A DNA stretch of 64,000 bases from Opisthocomus hoazin (taxonomy: Eukaryota; Chordata; Aves; Opisthocomiformes; Opisthocomidae), in assembly GCF_030867145.1 (NCBI RefSeq), contig NC_134419.1, positions 77,129,403 to 77,193,402 of the forward strand. The letters are read 5' to 3'. Under the pieces are notes generated by a model. It was not told where the DNA came from, did not search any database, and saw nothing but the letters and a program-made list of their open reading frames with translations. Positions 37,790 to 50,109 of the stretch are shown one piece after another. The first letter of the stretch is position 1, and each line of letters opens with the position of its first letter. The position numbers and the translations under genes are program-made.

Positions 37790-40700
37790 GTCTGTACCTT
37801 CATCTATACATTTTGCAGAGAAGACAGCATTGTCCCAAATGTGAAAAGGTTAATTTCTTGTACTCATGTTCGTCCTGCACTGATACATATCTGAATACTT
37901 AGGGCAAAGAGTGCTGCTGCTTAATGGAAACTTATTTGCCTGAAAGGATGATGACAATGGCGTGGGTTCAGAAGAGTGAAGAACTGTGAAAATGACTGAA
38001 AAATGGAGGACTGGATAAAACCCTACCAATATGATAGCAATAAATAGAATAACCTCTAATTCTTTAGGACACTGATGCTTCCATTGTAGTGGTTTTCTAA
38101 TTAGATCTCTTTAGTTAAATTTAATTAATGGGAAATTAACAGTTCCTTAACAGGGAACAAGGAGAAAGGAAGTTTTCTCATTAGTAGTTGATACAGGATA
38201 GAATAGGGAACGTTCCTTGCCTATACTTGTAATTTTTAGTTTTAAAAAAGGTAAAATATTTTGTTTTATTCGCAGGTTTCTGTGAAACGCGAGATGAGCA
38301 GGATTGCCTGGTTTTGGTTTCACATCATGGAGAGACACAAACATGCATTAGCAAACAAAATTGGATGTATTTAGTAATGGTTCAGTAAATATTAGCAAAT
38401 AGATGGTATAATTTAGTCAACATGGTTGCAGTTGATAAGGTGTTGAAAAGCTCTGATCAAGACTGCTGGGAGGCTAAATGAAAAGCTGAAGATTCAGAGA
38501 TAAAGATTGATGGATATAATGTAATTCTAATTGAGAATATTGGAGAACCGAAAGCACTGAGAAATTAAATTCATGACCTGTAAAACAAGCTTAGATTAAG
38601 AAAAAAAAATCAGATTGATAGAGGGTCCTGCAGGAGCAAGGGGCAAGAGAAGACTGGGTATGTGTTGGATAAGCTTAAGTTTTGCCTAATGATTTTCTTA
38701 AAGCTAGTTAGGAGAATATGTGTTATAATAGTGTAGGTGTCACTCAAAACTTGTATACTATGGGATAGAATTTAATCTTGTATTTCTTTTATAGAATTGA
38801 GAGTAAGGCTGGGTTTTTCTTTCCCCTTACAAATCCCCTTTCTTCCCAGTGCTGTCCTGTTTGGGAGCTGTGACTTGTGCTGAGATTCTCTGTCCCTCAG
38901 ATCGCATCACTCTGCTCCCAACACTAACCTAAACCTGTGGTTCTGGCAGTTCTCTGGGGTGAGGGAGAAATGCTGCTTGACTGTCTTTGGAGGAGGGTAG
39001 GAGGATGTGAACTATGAGATGGAGACTTGGTTCGTGCAGCAGTGTCCCAGCTCTGGAGAGCGGGATGGAGCAGAGCACCCTCATTATCTACCAGGTGTTT
39101 CTGTCTCAGCCATCAGTAGGTTACCAGAGTTTCTGTCTTAACAGCTTTAATGCTGCTGGATATTTGTTATGCGAGTAATTTTATGGCTAAGGTGTTTACA
39201 ATTCTATAATTTTTGTTACTTATTGTATTTGTAATGCTGTACAGTACAACATGGTATTGATGCTTATGGTTTGATGCTTTTAGATGAGAAGGAAGGAAAA
39301 GTTCTTCAATGGGAACTGCAGTTCTCTGGGAGGCATTGCCTTGGACACGTTCTGCTGTGGGTGAACATGTCCTGAGAGGTGTAGTTTGGAAAACTTTCTG
39401 TTTAGCAGTAGCTACTGAAAGGTGTTTGTCTTGACTTTTTTTCATGCTCAAAAGCATGTCTTGACTTTTTTTTATTCCTCAAAAGACAAGAGACTTTGAA
39501 GAGGAAGGGCAAGATGTAGGATAGCATCTCTCCAAGAACTGTATTGCACTGGGAAATAACCATTCTTCATTGAGCTTTTCACAGAATCACTGAATGTTAG
39601 GGTTTGGAAGGGACCTCTGCGGGTCATCTAGTCCAACCCCCCTGCCGAAGCAGGGTCACCCAGAGCAGGCTGCACAGGACCGCGTCCAGGCGGGTCTTGA
39701 ATATCTCCAGAGAAGGAGACTCCACAACCTCCCTGGGCAACCTGTTCCAGTGCTCCATCACCCTCAGAGGGAAGAAGTTCTTCCTCATGTTCAGTTGGAA
39801 CATCCTCTGCTTCAGTTTGTGCCCATTGCCCCTTGTCCTGTCGCTGGGCACCACTGAAAAGAGTCTGGCCCCATCCTCCTGACCCCCACCCTGCAGATAT
39901 TTAGAGGCATTTATGAGGTCCCCTCTCAGCCTTCTCTTCTGCAGGCTGAACAAGCACAGCTCCCTCAGCCTCTCCTCATAGGAGAGATGCTCCAGTCCCC
40001 TCATCATCCTCGTAGCCCTCCGCTGGACTGTCTCCAGTAGCTCCTCATCTTTCTTGCAGTGGGGAGCCCAGCACTGGACACAGCACTGCAGATGAGGCCT
40101 CACTAGGGCAGAGTAGAGGGGGAGGAGAACCTCCCTCAGCCTGCCGGCCACACTCCTCCTAATGCACCCCAGGATCCCATTTGTATGTTTTCCTGTTATG
40201 CTGTGGTTGACTTAGGGCTGCTATTGGAGATGAATATCCATTGGAAAACTACCAAATTCAACACCTTTTCTGGAACTTTCTTGCAGCCAGAAAGTTTTTG
40301 TTGTTGCATTTCTGCATCCTCAGTACTTGGAATAGGCACATTCTGTAAGAAAAGCATTGAAGTTGTTTGATATCTGATGACATGAGCTCTGCTCACCATT
40401 AATAGAATTGCTGAACCAGTTTTGTATCTGTATTTTAAGCATTCCAAGACTCCAGAGACTATATGGTTGCTGAGGACAGAGATTGTTATGGCTTTGAATT
40501 TCCACTCTGGCCATTTCATAGAGTTCTAGAGAGACTTTGGTCCTTGCTTATTGGCTTGTAGCTGTACCCGTTTTAAAGGACTCAGATGAAGAAGATGCTT
40601 AATTGGATGAGTTTCTGATAGAACTAACTGAGCCCTCAAGGAGACCTTATCCACACAAAAAACAGTTTAAAGCATCTGTGATTAGAACTTGGTGCTGGGA

Positions 40701-43121
40701 AAAGTAGTGGCTTTGAAATAATGAACTTTTTTGGACAGAGGGAATGATCAGCAGCTGCTGGCTGAAGGGATGAAATAAGAAGTGAGTAAAGTTATAATTT
40801 AAAGTTCCAGCAGCAAACCACACCTGTTGTTGGAAAAAATGAAAAAAAATGAAAAAAGTTTTGGTTACAGCCTTGAGAAACTTCAGTACATTCCAGAGGG
40901 GGGGGGAACACAAACAGGCAGTGATGAGACAGGGTTTAGGCGCAACTTCATAGAATGAAGAAACAAGGTCTTGGCATGTCGATAGTCTAGAAAAGTCAAA
41001 GCTGTAGAAGAGAAATCTCAAATGTGAGCATATTGCAAATGTAATTCACCTATTCCAATCAATCCATTTAATTATCTTTCCTGGTATTTATGATAGTGCT
41101 TCAGAAGATGATTAGTGTACACAAAGCTTCATCGCAGAAAGCAGCGACGAAGGAGGGGAAAAAAGGAAATTCCTTAGAGAAGCTTGAATAATATCTTCCT
41201 TTGTAGTCACCTTTAGGTTTGGGATTGGCTTGAACGGCTGCAAAAAAATCATCTGGCAAGAGAATTGTGTCCCAGCAAAATCTGTGCTGCTGTACTCTGG
41301 AGCTCAAAGCTGACACTGGGAATTACTCAAGTAGAAAATCTGGAATTTGGCTTTATGCTGTGGCCTGGCATAGCAAATGAGCTGTACCCACAGTGTGCTT
41401 CTGCGGACCTGGGGCTCTCCTCACTTGCAGAAATACCAGGTGTGCCCGTCTGAGCAAGGCACGGTGCCGCTGTGGGAATGAGTCGGGTCTGTGTGCCTTG
41501 GAAAAACAAAGATAAGGCTCAAAAGACAGGCCTGGCTGAAACAAGAGCAGAAAAAGAAGCTCATTTGTGTAGAGGATTTAGATAAAATTGGCTAGGGGAG
41601 CCGTAAGCCTGTCAAAAGACAGTAGAGCACAAAGAGGATACAACACAAAGAAGGAATGAATGACAGAAGACGACCCCAAAATGATAAAGAGGGAATATGT
41701 GAAGGAAGGGTATGCTGGATGTGGAAGGGCCAAGGTTGTACAGACCTTCTTGAAGAGAAGAATAGAAAAACGTGAGCGTGAGTGTGCTCATTGCAGGGCT
41801 GCGAAGGTCCGGACATCTGCTACGTGGGCATTGCTGTGACAGAGCGGTCTCTGAGCTCACCTGCGGGTTGCAATATCGGCACTCGCACGGGAGGTGGGTA
41901 AGGATACCCCTGCTTGAAAGCGTAAATGCAAGCTTCAAAAGGTTAAAAACATATGAATCATATTAGATCTATTGTCCTGTAGTTTGTTATCTCTTACTGA
42001 ATGCTTGAGAATATTGGATTTTTACGTAACCTTTCTGCTCTAGTAAATCTGGAGGATTTTTCTGTCTTCAGAGCTGTTATTTTTCTTGAAATTAGGTTAG
42101 TAATTTAAGGCAATAGATTGAAAATAATTGCAAAGGATGGAACAGTCCAAAATTTATACAAAATACATTTTTAGGGATGAGAATTGTGAGCACTGAATCT
42201 GTTCACTGAATGAACACATTTCAAAATTATGCTAGTGGTAAACAAGGAGGAGTTTGATTAATTTTTGCAGCTGTTCCTGACCTATGTTTTGATATAAATA
42301 TGTAAGTCTCATGCAGACTGCTTGGGCATTACCTAAAAATTCTTTCATACCATCTATTTGATGCAGTTTCCAAGGTACTAGGCTTTACTTTCTGCCCAAA
42401 TCAAACAAATGGCTTCTGTACCAACCTGGTGATTCTGCGTTGCATCCTCGTGTGGGCTGTGAGTAGCAGCAGGGGCATTAGAGTGCTTTGGTACTTTCTG
42501 CTCTATTAAAACCTTCGTCCGTGGTTTAATGCGGTCACCAGCACCCCAGATTAGATTGGTGCAGGACATAGATTAGACCTTTCAAGCAGGGTTTAGGATT
42601 ATCGTTGAAGGACGTGCTCCTTGGACTCCAGGAGGAAGTACCTGGACCTGCAGCTGCAACAGCTATATGTTGATACTGTTTTTGCAGGTATTTTTTAGAA
42701 TCTCATTTCTGATGCTGATGATTCTGCGAAGTATTGCTTATTATGGTTGTCCTTCAAGTCTGTAGTCACGACAGGGGCTGCACGGTGTGAAGGCGTGTTG
42801 GCAAGTGGCAGGTAGCGTCATGCAGCTCCTCTAAACTGCTCTTCATCAAGCTTGCAGATCTCAGTATTACACAATAATAGAGAACTTCTGCTGCTGGGAA
42901 GTGGAGGAGAAACTGCTGTTGAAAATGAGATAGCAAAAGTAAACATAGCTTTCTCTCTTTTTTATTGTTAAAAGGAATATGCTGTTAGTTTTGTCTTTCA
43001 ATATTGTAAAAGACAACTTGGAAGACTGGAAGTTTTCAGAGACTGATGTGAATGATTTCTAGACATAGATTTTCTGGCTCTGGGTTTGCTTTTTTAAATG
43101 TATTCCTTTCTCAATTTTTAG
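37790..43121. other. Span where late FANK1 ankyrin exons are expected; none found
   Basis: The human protein has about two more ankyrin repeats (WTPLMRVSAV and TPLMVAVLNN regions) before its C-terminal exon. No match was recognised on the plus strand. The span contains the CR1 at 39.58-40.18 kb. Confidence 0.5.
39579..40183 (-). repeat. CR1 LINE, 5'-truncated copy
   Basis: The left end on the plus strand is CACAGAATCACTGAATGTTA, then GGGTTTGGAAGGGACC: the reverse complement of the CR1 3' tail. On the minus strand 39624-40151 is open and encodes the C-terminal region of CR1 ORF2 reverse transcriptase ([37 protein letters not shown], then [11 protein letters not shown]). The open frame of about 175 codons shows low divergence and suggests a young copy, but it is truncated and cannot encode a full protein. 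Confidence 0.93.
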
Positions 43122-43265
43122 TGATGTTTGTTTGTTTGGAGCTTGATCAATTTATTAGAAGACAAGAAGAAAAAACTAAGAGAACAACAGCTATTTCCCT
43201 ATCATCCAGCTCAGAGATGGACTTGGGTAACTTCATTTTTTTCCACCAAGACAGCGAAAATATGA
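43122..43265 (+). pseudogene. FANK1: FANK1 relic exon D (C-terminal exon), degenerate start
   Basis: Acceptor CAATTTTTAG precedes 43122. From 43140 the frame reads SLINLLEDKKKKLREQQ, matching human FANK1 SVVSLLEERKKKQRPKK near its C-terminus. The preceding bases (TGATGTTTGTTTGTTTGG) would correspond to human RVFDRQ, but they begin with a stop and are not in a clean frame with the match. The frame then stays open to TGA at 43263-43265, a longer tail than human. The match is short and lysine-rich, so it is the least certain of the four relics. Position, strand and order support it. Confidence 0.55.
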
Positions 43266-45630
43266 ACACTAGACCTCAGGTAAATGCTGTAACGTGCCTG
43301 TTTCGCCTCTCCTATTCAGTTTTCTGGGACCTTGGCACTCATTAAACTGTGGAGCTCAGCCTCCGCTTCAGCCTGTTCTCCTGTATTTCAGTGTATCTGT
43401 GGGATTTACAGTCACTGTTTGCTTACAGCTAAACCAAAGCTCTCTTGCATGCAGCATTAGATGTAAAGCAAGAAATTCAAATAAACAAACATATTTTTTG
43501 GCATTCCCCTGAGGATATTGCAAGCTGTCTTTAAACTGCTAGAAATTAAATGCAGAATTAATTTTTTTTCTCTACTGCCTCCCTCTCTTCTTCAAGACCA
43601 TTTTTACTTTCATGATAGTCCCTTTAGTAAACAAAAATTAGCATTTCTTATCCAACCTTGTTAATGCTAATCTCTAAATTTTCCAAAGAGATGCTTCTTT
43701 ACTTCAGATCGTGGGCACAATGCTTGTGCAGCAGAGTTAGCTTCAGCTCTAGAAGTGAGGAATGTATTCAAGGTGTTAGGGCACCTATGAGGAATATACT
43801 CAAGGTGTTAGGGCATCTAATATTCTTTCAGAGAAGAGTATTAGACTACAACTAACCTGATGTATCATTGTCAAAAAATATACTTTAGCTTTTGGCTGTC
43901 AGAATTAAAAGGTAATTTACAACTTTAATTGTAAAATAGTCTGATATAAACGACCTGAGATCTTTTCAGACCTGTGTGAGAGTGACACTGGTGGGAAGGT
44001 AGAAATTAATTGCCACTGTTCAGTTCTACTCAGAAAAGGTACTTTTACCTTTAAAGATATAAACCCTTCATTTTTGCATTTGACTTAGCCTGGTATTAAA
44101 TAATACCTTAATTTACTTTAAATTATTGCATGTGGGGTATTGTTGTAGGTAGCCCACTCTGAAGGAGGCATTGAACAAAAATTTAGAGGAAATTATATTT
44201 TCATACCAACACGTATTTAGTAGGAGGCTGTGTCGATTGCAGAGAAAGAGAGAAATGGTGGTTAATTCCCATAGACTGGTGAGGCATATTTGTGTTTTAA
44301 TACAAATAACATTACATTTTCACAGTGGGAGAACTGCTTAAAGGGTCATAGGACACAGTAAACTTTGAGAACAGGGTGTAGAAATTATATGTTAACTCAT
44401 CTTAACCACAGCTAGTATTTGATGATTGTCTGCATGTTATAACATGAAATATGCATAGACTAGTGTTTAAAACTTTTATTTTTTTTAATGCATTGTTATT
44501 CTTTCTAGTTTGTAACATGAAATGTTGTAGTGCTGCCAGGTATTTGCTTCGCTTTGAAATGGCCGTGCTACCCAGCACCCAAGGAATAACTTGTGCAAAC
44601 TTACAGGGGTAACTAGGTCAAAATACAAAGTTTGGTCCAAGAAGTAACTTTCATTTTTTATAAAGTCTGTTCAAAATTTGTTATATTTTCTGATAATGAA
44701 CAATGCCATGTGGCTTTCTCTTTGTTTCTTGTTTGCTTTGTTTTTCCCAATGATGCTTATACTACCACTCCTCCACGCATCCTTGTTTTTTGCCATGATG
44801 TGGACAAGTTGCCAGAACAACAGATACACTCATAGAAAAAGGCTATTGAAAATTGAATGTGGAAATTAAAATACAATTCAGAAAATAATTCCATAAGTTG
44901 CTTGAATGCTTTTAAAGAAGAAAGCTTCTAAAATTGTTGCAGAAACATTTTCCTTTACTGGGGAATATAGTAGTATCTCCCTGTGATATGACTTTACTCT
45001 CTGCTTCTTATGTATAGATGGCTTTAGAAAAAGGAAAAAGACTATAATTCTAGGATATGCTTTAATATATTGCTTTTTTTAAGGTACTGTTTAAATCAGA
45101 AAAGATTTCTGGCATTCTTCTACTTCAGGATAGTACCTGCAAGGAAAAGTCTGTTAACACAGCATTTTAAAAACAACAACCAAAACCTTCCAAAGAAGCC
45201 ACAGCGAATTACAGCGGTCACAGGAGGATGTGACTGAGATTGGAAACCTGCCGCTTGGGAACTGGGAACGGCAGGCAAAGATGCTTGGACCGGGAGTTGG
45301 GAAAGTCAGTCTGACTGCAATGGAGCCAAGATGCAGCATTGCGTCCGTTTGCTGGCAGCAAGCATCAGTGATGCTGCTAATCAAGCACACGCTCTGTCTT
45401 CTGTCCGCTGCTGCTTCTGGAACCCATCTGTTGCTGTTGCTTGTTACAAAAAAAGGATGGTCGGGTAAAGTCAGGCGTGCCATGGATATGATTTCTGTGT
45501 TTTGGGGGTTTAAAAATTACTCTTAGATGTCTTCATATCAAGTAACATCAAGACTGCAAAGTCGTGTGTTGAAAAACGCAAAATTAAAGTTACTTTTTTT
45601 TAAAAAAACATGATCCTTTCCTCCAGATAA
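43266..45630. other. Intergenic DNA between the FANK1 remnant and a CR1
   Basis: AT-rich. It contains the 32-bp tandem repeat at 43.76 kb and nothing else recognised. Confidence 0.5.
43757..43820. repeat. Two-copy 32-bp tandem repeat
   Basis: Two adjacent 32-bp units, 43757-43788 and 43789-43820, share GAGGAAT, then CAAGGTGTTAGGGCA, and differ at only a few bases. It is a recent local duplication with no recognised function. Confidence 0.85.
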
Positions 45631-46395
45631 TCATAGAATCATAGAATCATAGAAAGTTTTGGGTTGGAAGGGACCCCTAGAGGTCATCTAGTCCAACCCC
45701 CTCGCAGTGAGCAGGGACACCGCTAACGAGATCAGGGTGCTCAGAGCCCTGTCCAACCTGGTTTTGAATGTTTCCAGGGATGGGGCCTCCACTACCTCTC
45801 TGCGCAACCCATTCCAGTGTTTCACCACCCTCATTGTAAAGAATTTCTTCCTTATATCCAGGCTAAACCTACCCTGTTTTAGTTTAAAACCATTACCCCT
45901 TGTCCTGTCACTGCTGTCTCTACTAAACAGATTGTCCCCATCTTTCCTATTGGCTCCCTTTAAGCACTGAAATGCTGCAATCAGGTCTCCCCGCAGCCTT
46001 CTCTTCTCCAGGCTGAACAAGCCCAACTCTCCCAGCCTGTCCTCATAGGAGAGGTGCTCCAGCCCTCAGATCATTTTTGTAGCCCTCCTTTGGACCCGCT
46101 CCAACAGTTCCATGTCCTTCTTGTGCTGAGGGCTCCAGAGCTGGACGCAGGACTCCAGGTGAGGTCTCACCAGAGCAGAGCAGAGGGGCAGAATCACCTC
46201 TCTCGCCCTGCTGGCTGCGCTTCTCCTGATGCAGCCCAGGACACGGTTGGCCCTCTGGGCTGCCAGCGCACATTGCCGGCTCATGTCCAGCCTTTCGCCT
46301 ATCAGTACCCCCAAGTCCCTCTCAGCAGAGCTGCTCTCGATCCTTTCATCCCCCAGCCTGTATTGATAGCGGGGATTACCCTGACCCAGGTGTAG
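45631..46395 (-). repeat. CR1 LINE, 5'-truncated copy
   Basis: The plus strand begins with a tandem ATCATAGA tail (ATCATAGAATCATAGAATCA), then GGGTTGGAAGGGACCCCTAG, the reverse complement of a CR1 3' end with its short terminal repeats. The minus strand encodes ORF2 C-terminal fragments: [16 protein letters not shown] lies in one frame and [20 protein letters not shown] plus [12 protein letters not shown] in another. At least one frameshift separates them. The orientation is the same as the 39.6 kb copy but the subfamily sequence differs. Confidence 0.93.
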
Positions 46396-48917
46396 GAAGC
46401 ATTGTGTAACATATTGTGTAACGAGATACTTCTTTTTACCCCACAGGGTCATTCACACCTAAATAATGTCCAATAAAAGTAGCAGAATGTACACATCGCT
46501 TGCATCTTCTACAGTGGAAAGGATCTGCAGGTAAAGATTCCCCTGCTCTGGCAAATTTGCCAGAATCTGCTTGGAATCTTTTTAAAATTGCCGGCATGCT
46601 CCCACACAGCTGAGAGGCAGCTAATGCGAGGCCGTTCAATGCCATATTACTTAAAATCTTGAAAGGCGACCCGTCTAGGGTACTCGCCCAAAGCTGCTTC
46701 TGGCCCACGGAGAAGCAGGTAGGCTATTTGGGCAGTGCTAAATTTCTGCTCTGTAGTCACTCAAGGGCTGCTGTGCGAGACTTTCTGCCTAACGGTAGTC
46801 ACGGTAAATGCCGTGTCTCCATACGTGCGTTTTCTGTGCTCAGCCCTTCCTGTGGTTTCAGTTTGCAGGATAGCCAGCGCAGCTCATGGCTTTTTTTTTC
46901 CGAGTGGGACGCTTCTCTTGGCTGAACTGCTGTTCTTTTATTTAGCAAGTCACCTCCCTTTTCAATTCTGTTTAACAGAAAGAAAATGTCCTGGGAATAT
47001 CTGCATATATGAACATCAGTGACATGCTGATGCAAGGTACGTACAAGAAACAGGCAATCTGTTGTATATTTTTTTTTCACTTTAATTTTAGATTTAATTT
47101 AATTTAATTTTAATTATTTTTTAATGCTTGAAGCAGTGAGAATATAAGTGCAGAAAGATGCCCTTTTCTCTTAGCACATTTTATTTTACATTGAGGAAAC
47201 TGGCATTTTCTTAATCATTTGGGCAATTACCTAGGCAAAACCACCAAATATAATTAAGAACGTATTTCCTCAGAGAGAGCACATAACACTGAGCAGCTCA
47301 GCTGTCCAACTACCAGCTTGTGTTTGCTGGAAGCACCTTCAAGGGGAAGATTCTGCTAGAAATGCACACCTAAGTTCAAACCTTCTGCATGGGCAAAAAC
47401 CTGCTCCATAGCATGGAGTGTGAAAAGTTTAGCAAATGGAAGTTAAACTGAAGGATTGTGAATGAACGGCGCAGAAAAATGGGCTGCTGGTTTGTCTGTG
47501 CTCTGTCTGTACACTGACACGACCAGAAGAAATCAGAATTAAAACTGAGAAAAAAGGTATGCATCTGTTTATTTTTTGAACATTTTAAAAGGGTCTCAAA
47601 ATATACCGCAAAATTAAAAATAATCTTACTACTCTGATAATTGATAGCTGTTAAAAAATCTAGGAATGCTAAAACTGAGACATTTGATAGGGAGAAAGAG
47701 TTTAAATAGCCAATTTTGTTTTCTGCATGTTTATTCATTTTCTTTGATGGTGTTTTGTACTGACTGTTCAGTTGGTTGGCGTAACAGCAATGCTGTCATG
47801 CGGTGCTTTAGGGGCAGCACGCCGTGTTCTTGCCTTGCCTCTGGAAAGTGGACGTGTCTGGATCAGTGTCTCATGTTGAGCAGGTGGGAGGTTGCAATAG
47901 GGATACGGAAGAAGACGACAGAGAGGGAGAGCAGACATCGGCATGGTCTGCTCAGAAGAACTCTCCCACGAAGATAAATTGAACACTATAAAAGCTGAGG
48001 ATTTAAAGGATGATGTGTCTTCATTTTTAAAGGGGATTTAAAAGTTAAAGTTTGCTGAGCATAGCAATAGATGGATGTATTAGGACAGGACTTAAAGCCT
48101 GTGTTGATAGCACTTCTCTGAAACCAAATATTACCGGTCCATACACTGAGCTGCTACCACAGAGTAGCAGATGTTAAATTTCACATCCTGGTGTAACCCA
48201 TGGTAATTTGTTTGCTTACACTGGCCTTAAGAATGTAAAACCATTCGTCTGGTTTTCACGATGGAATTTTACATGGCATCTGCGTGTCTAATCAGAAAGA
48301 CACTAATTTGGCATGAAAACATCACACAGCCAGCTAGTACTCACATCCTGGGGAGAAGAAATGCACCAAAACAAAAGAAGTATTTGAAAGCTTCGGTTTG
48401 TTTTTTATTTTTTTTTCCCCCTCTAAAAGCTACAGATCCTTTTCTGCCTGTAGTATATTGCATCTGAATATGTATATTTGCGTGTCTGCTGATTGGAAGG
48501 ATTCCAGCTTGTATGACTATTGTATACACTGCACCTACTTGTCAGTTTGACTGTGAACACGATCAGTAGTAGTAAGCCAGTAATTGCCTTTTGTTGGTTT
48601 CAGATAACAGTAGTCATTTTTACAGGATGTTCAGGCTTGCTTGCCCTTGTTTCAGACAGGGAATTACGATTTTTTTCCAAATGGCTGGAAATCTCTAGCT
48701 TTAGCCATGTCTAACATCAGATAGTAACTCCATTAGGTAGTACGTATGTGTAATCATGCACTCCTAACTGTAAGACGACATTCCACATGATTGGCTACAA
48801 ATGCTTCAGCTGCTTGTTTTAGAGAAGTGTTAGTAGATTTGACATATACTTTTCTGCTTGGTAATCTGCTTAGTTCACAGCTTGGTTAAATGTATTTTTT
48901 TTTTTTCTTCTCTCTCA
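46396..48917. other. Intergenic DNA
   Basis: Contains a coding-like minus-strand stretch at 46436-46708 (see findings) and a TTTAA-rich tract at about 47083-47122. No gene recognised. Confidence 0.45.
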
Positions 48918-48954
48918 GAACTGTTAAAGACAGCCAAAGGTGTTCTGCTAATGA

Positions 48955-49668
48955 TGGTCTAGTGCCTCCAGCCTTGGGCTGCTCAGCTGCAGCAGCCCCG
49001 GATGTCCTCTCCCACCTCATCCACGACAAGTGAGTGGACTTTCTTACTCTAGCAACAGCAGACGTGATACCAGGCAGGGTGTGCTGATGCCCGTGCCGTT
49101 CGTCAGCTCAGGCACTGACAGCCAGGTGTGGGGCTCTGTGAGGGATACGAGCCAGCGCGTGAGCCCATCCAGGCATTTTAATCTACAAAATCCACTGTGC
49201 TGGGACTGGGGGCACCTAGCAGTGTCCTTATTGCCATTCTTCTGCCGTCTTCCCCCATACATGAAAAGGTACACGTGGATGTTGTTTCACTGGGGGGGAG
49301 AGGCACTCACCTGTACGTCCAGTGGGTTCCCAGCCTCACCCGAGAAATGGTCAGGCTTCGGCGTGCTCGGGTCCACGGGTCTGTGGTCTGCTCTGGACTC
49401 AGGGTTGGGGAGATGGCTGCTTACAATGACAGGGATGCCCTGTATGGATATTACTACCTCTGTATTTGTAAAACTGCAGAGGTGGGTCACATTTCTTTTA
49501 AATCTAAAGTTTACTGCAAAGCTTGAAATTCATACATGTGCTGTCTTACCTAAGCAGGTGCCATTAAATTCAGATGTTAGACTTGCTTATGCGAATAGGT
49601 ATTACAAACTTTTTAGTCGTTTAATTTCACCATCTTCTTTCACTACTTACAATTTCCTCTTATGATTT
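48955..49668 (+). other. Unassigned long open frame behind a possible splice acceptor
   Basis: The frame containing 49030 is free of stops from 48955 to the TGA just after 49665, about 237 codons, with the first ATG near 49087. Nearby, CTTCTCTCTCAG at about 48907-48918 looks like an acceptor and CAA|GTGAGT at 49029/49030 like a donor, so this could be part of a spliced non-coding or novel transcript. The predicted protein has no domain I recognise; it is rich in Ser, Leu and Trp and shows no repeats. Alternative frames are also unusually open (109 codons at 49197-49526), which suggests a low-stop base composition rather than selection. Confidence 0.25.
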
Positions 49669-50109
49669 TCAGCAGTAACCAGGAACAGTTTGATACGGCA
49701 TGATGACTTCTCATTCCAAAAATGGGAGTATTCAAACAAGCGAATTGAGGTCGTGTCTCTGCTTCAGACTGAGATGTCCCCCTCACCCCTCCATTGTAGA
49801 TATAAAGGTGCAGTTGACAGGAAAAAGTTAGTGCTTAAAATACAAAGTATCTAAAATACATAAAAAGCATCATTTTGCTTTCAACTGCATTCCCAAGCCT
49901 GGGATAAGTTAGCATCCTCCTGTTGTAGTAATTCTCCACACATAAAGCGCTGTTGGTGCTATTAGGGTTGCTTTAAGAGTTTAAATCCTTTTGTGAAGCA
50001 TTTACTTGTGGTTTGTTTTGCTATTCAGCAGCAAACGATGGTTTATTTTGGTTTATTTAGTTTATCCATAAACATGAGCGCTGTATTGCTACAATGGGAA
50101 ATAAGTGGT

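Noticed and set aside
38401-38480. Reading MVAVDKVLKSS as a possible FANK1 ankyrin exon (human LMVAVLNN)
   Set aside because: Only four residues match, with no acceptor or donor and no continuation of the similarity.
39624-40151. 175-codon minus-strand frame with clear protein similarity
   Set aside because: It is the C-terminal piece of the CR1 LINE reverse transcriptase ORF, not a host gene.
45688-46452. Two minus-strand frames that could pass for adjacent small genes
   Set aside because: Both are frameshifted fragments of CR1 ORF2 and its flank.
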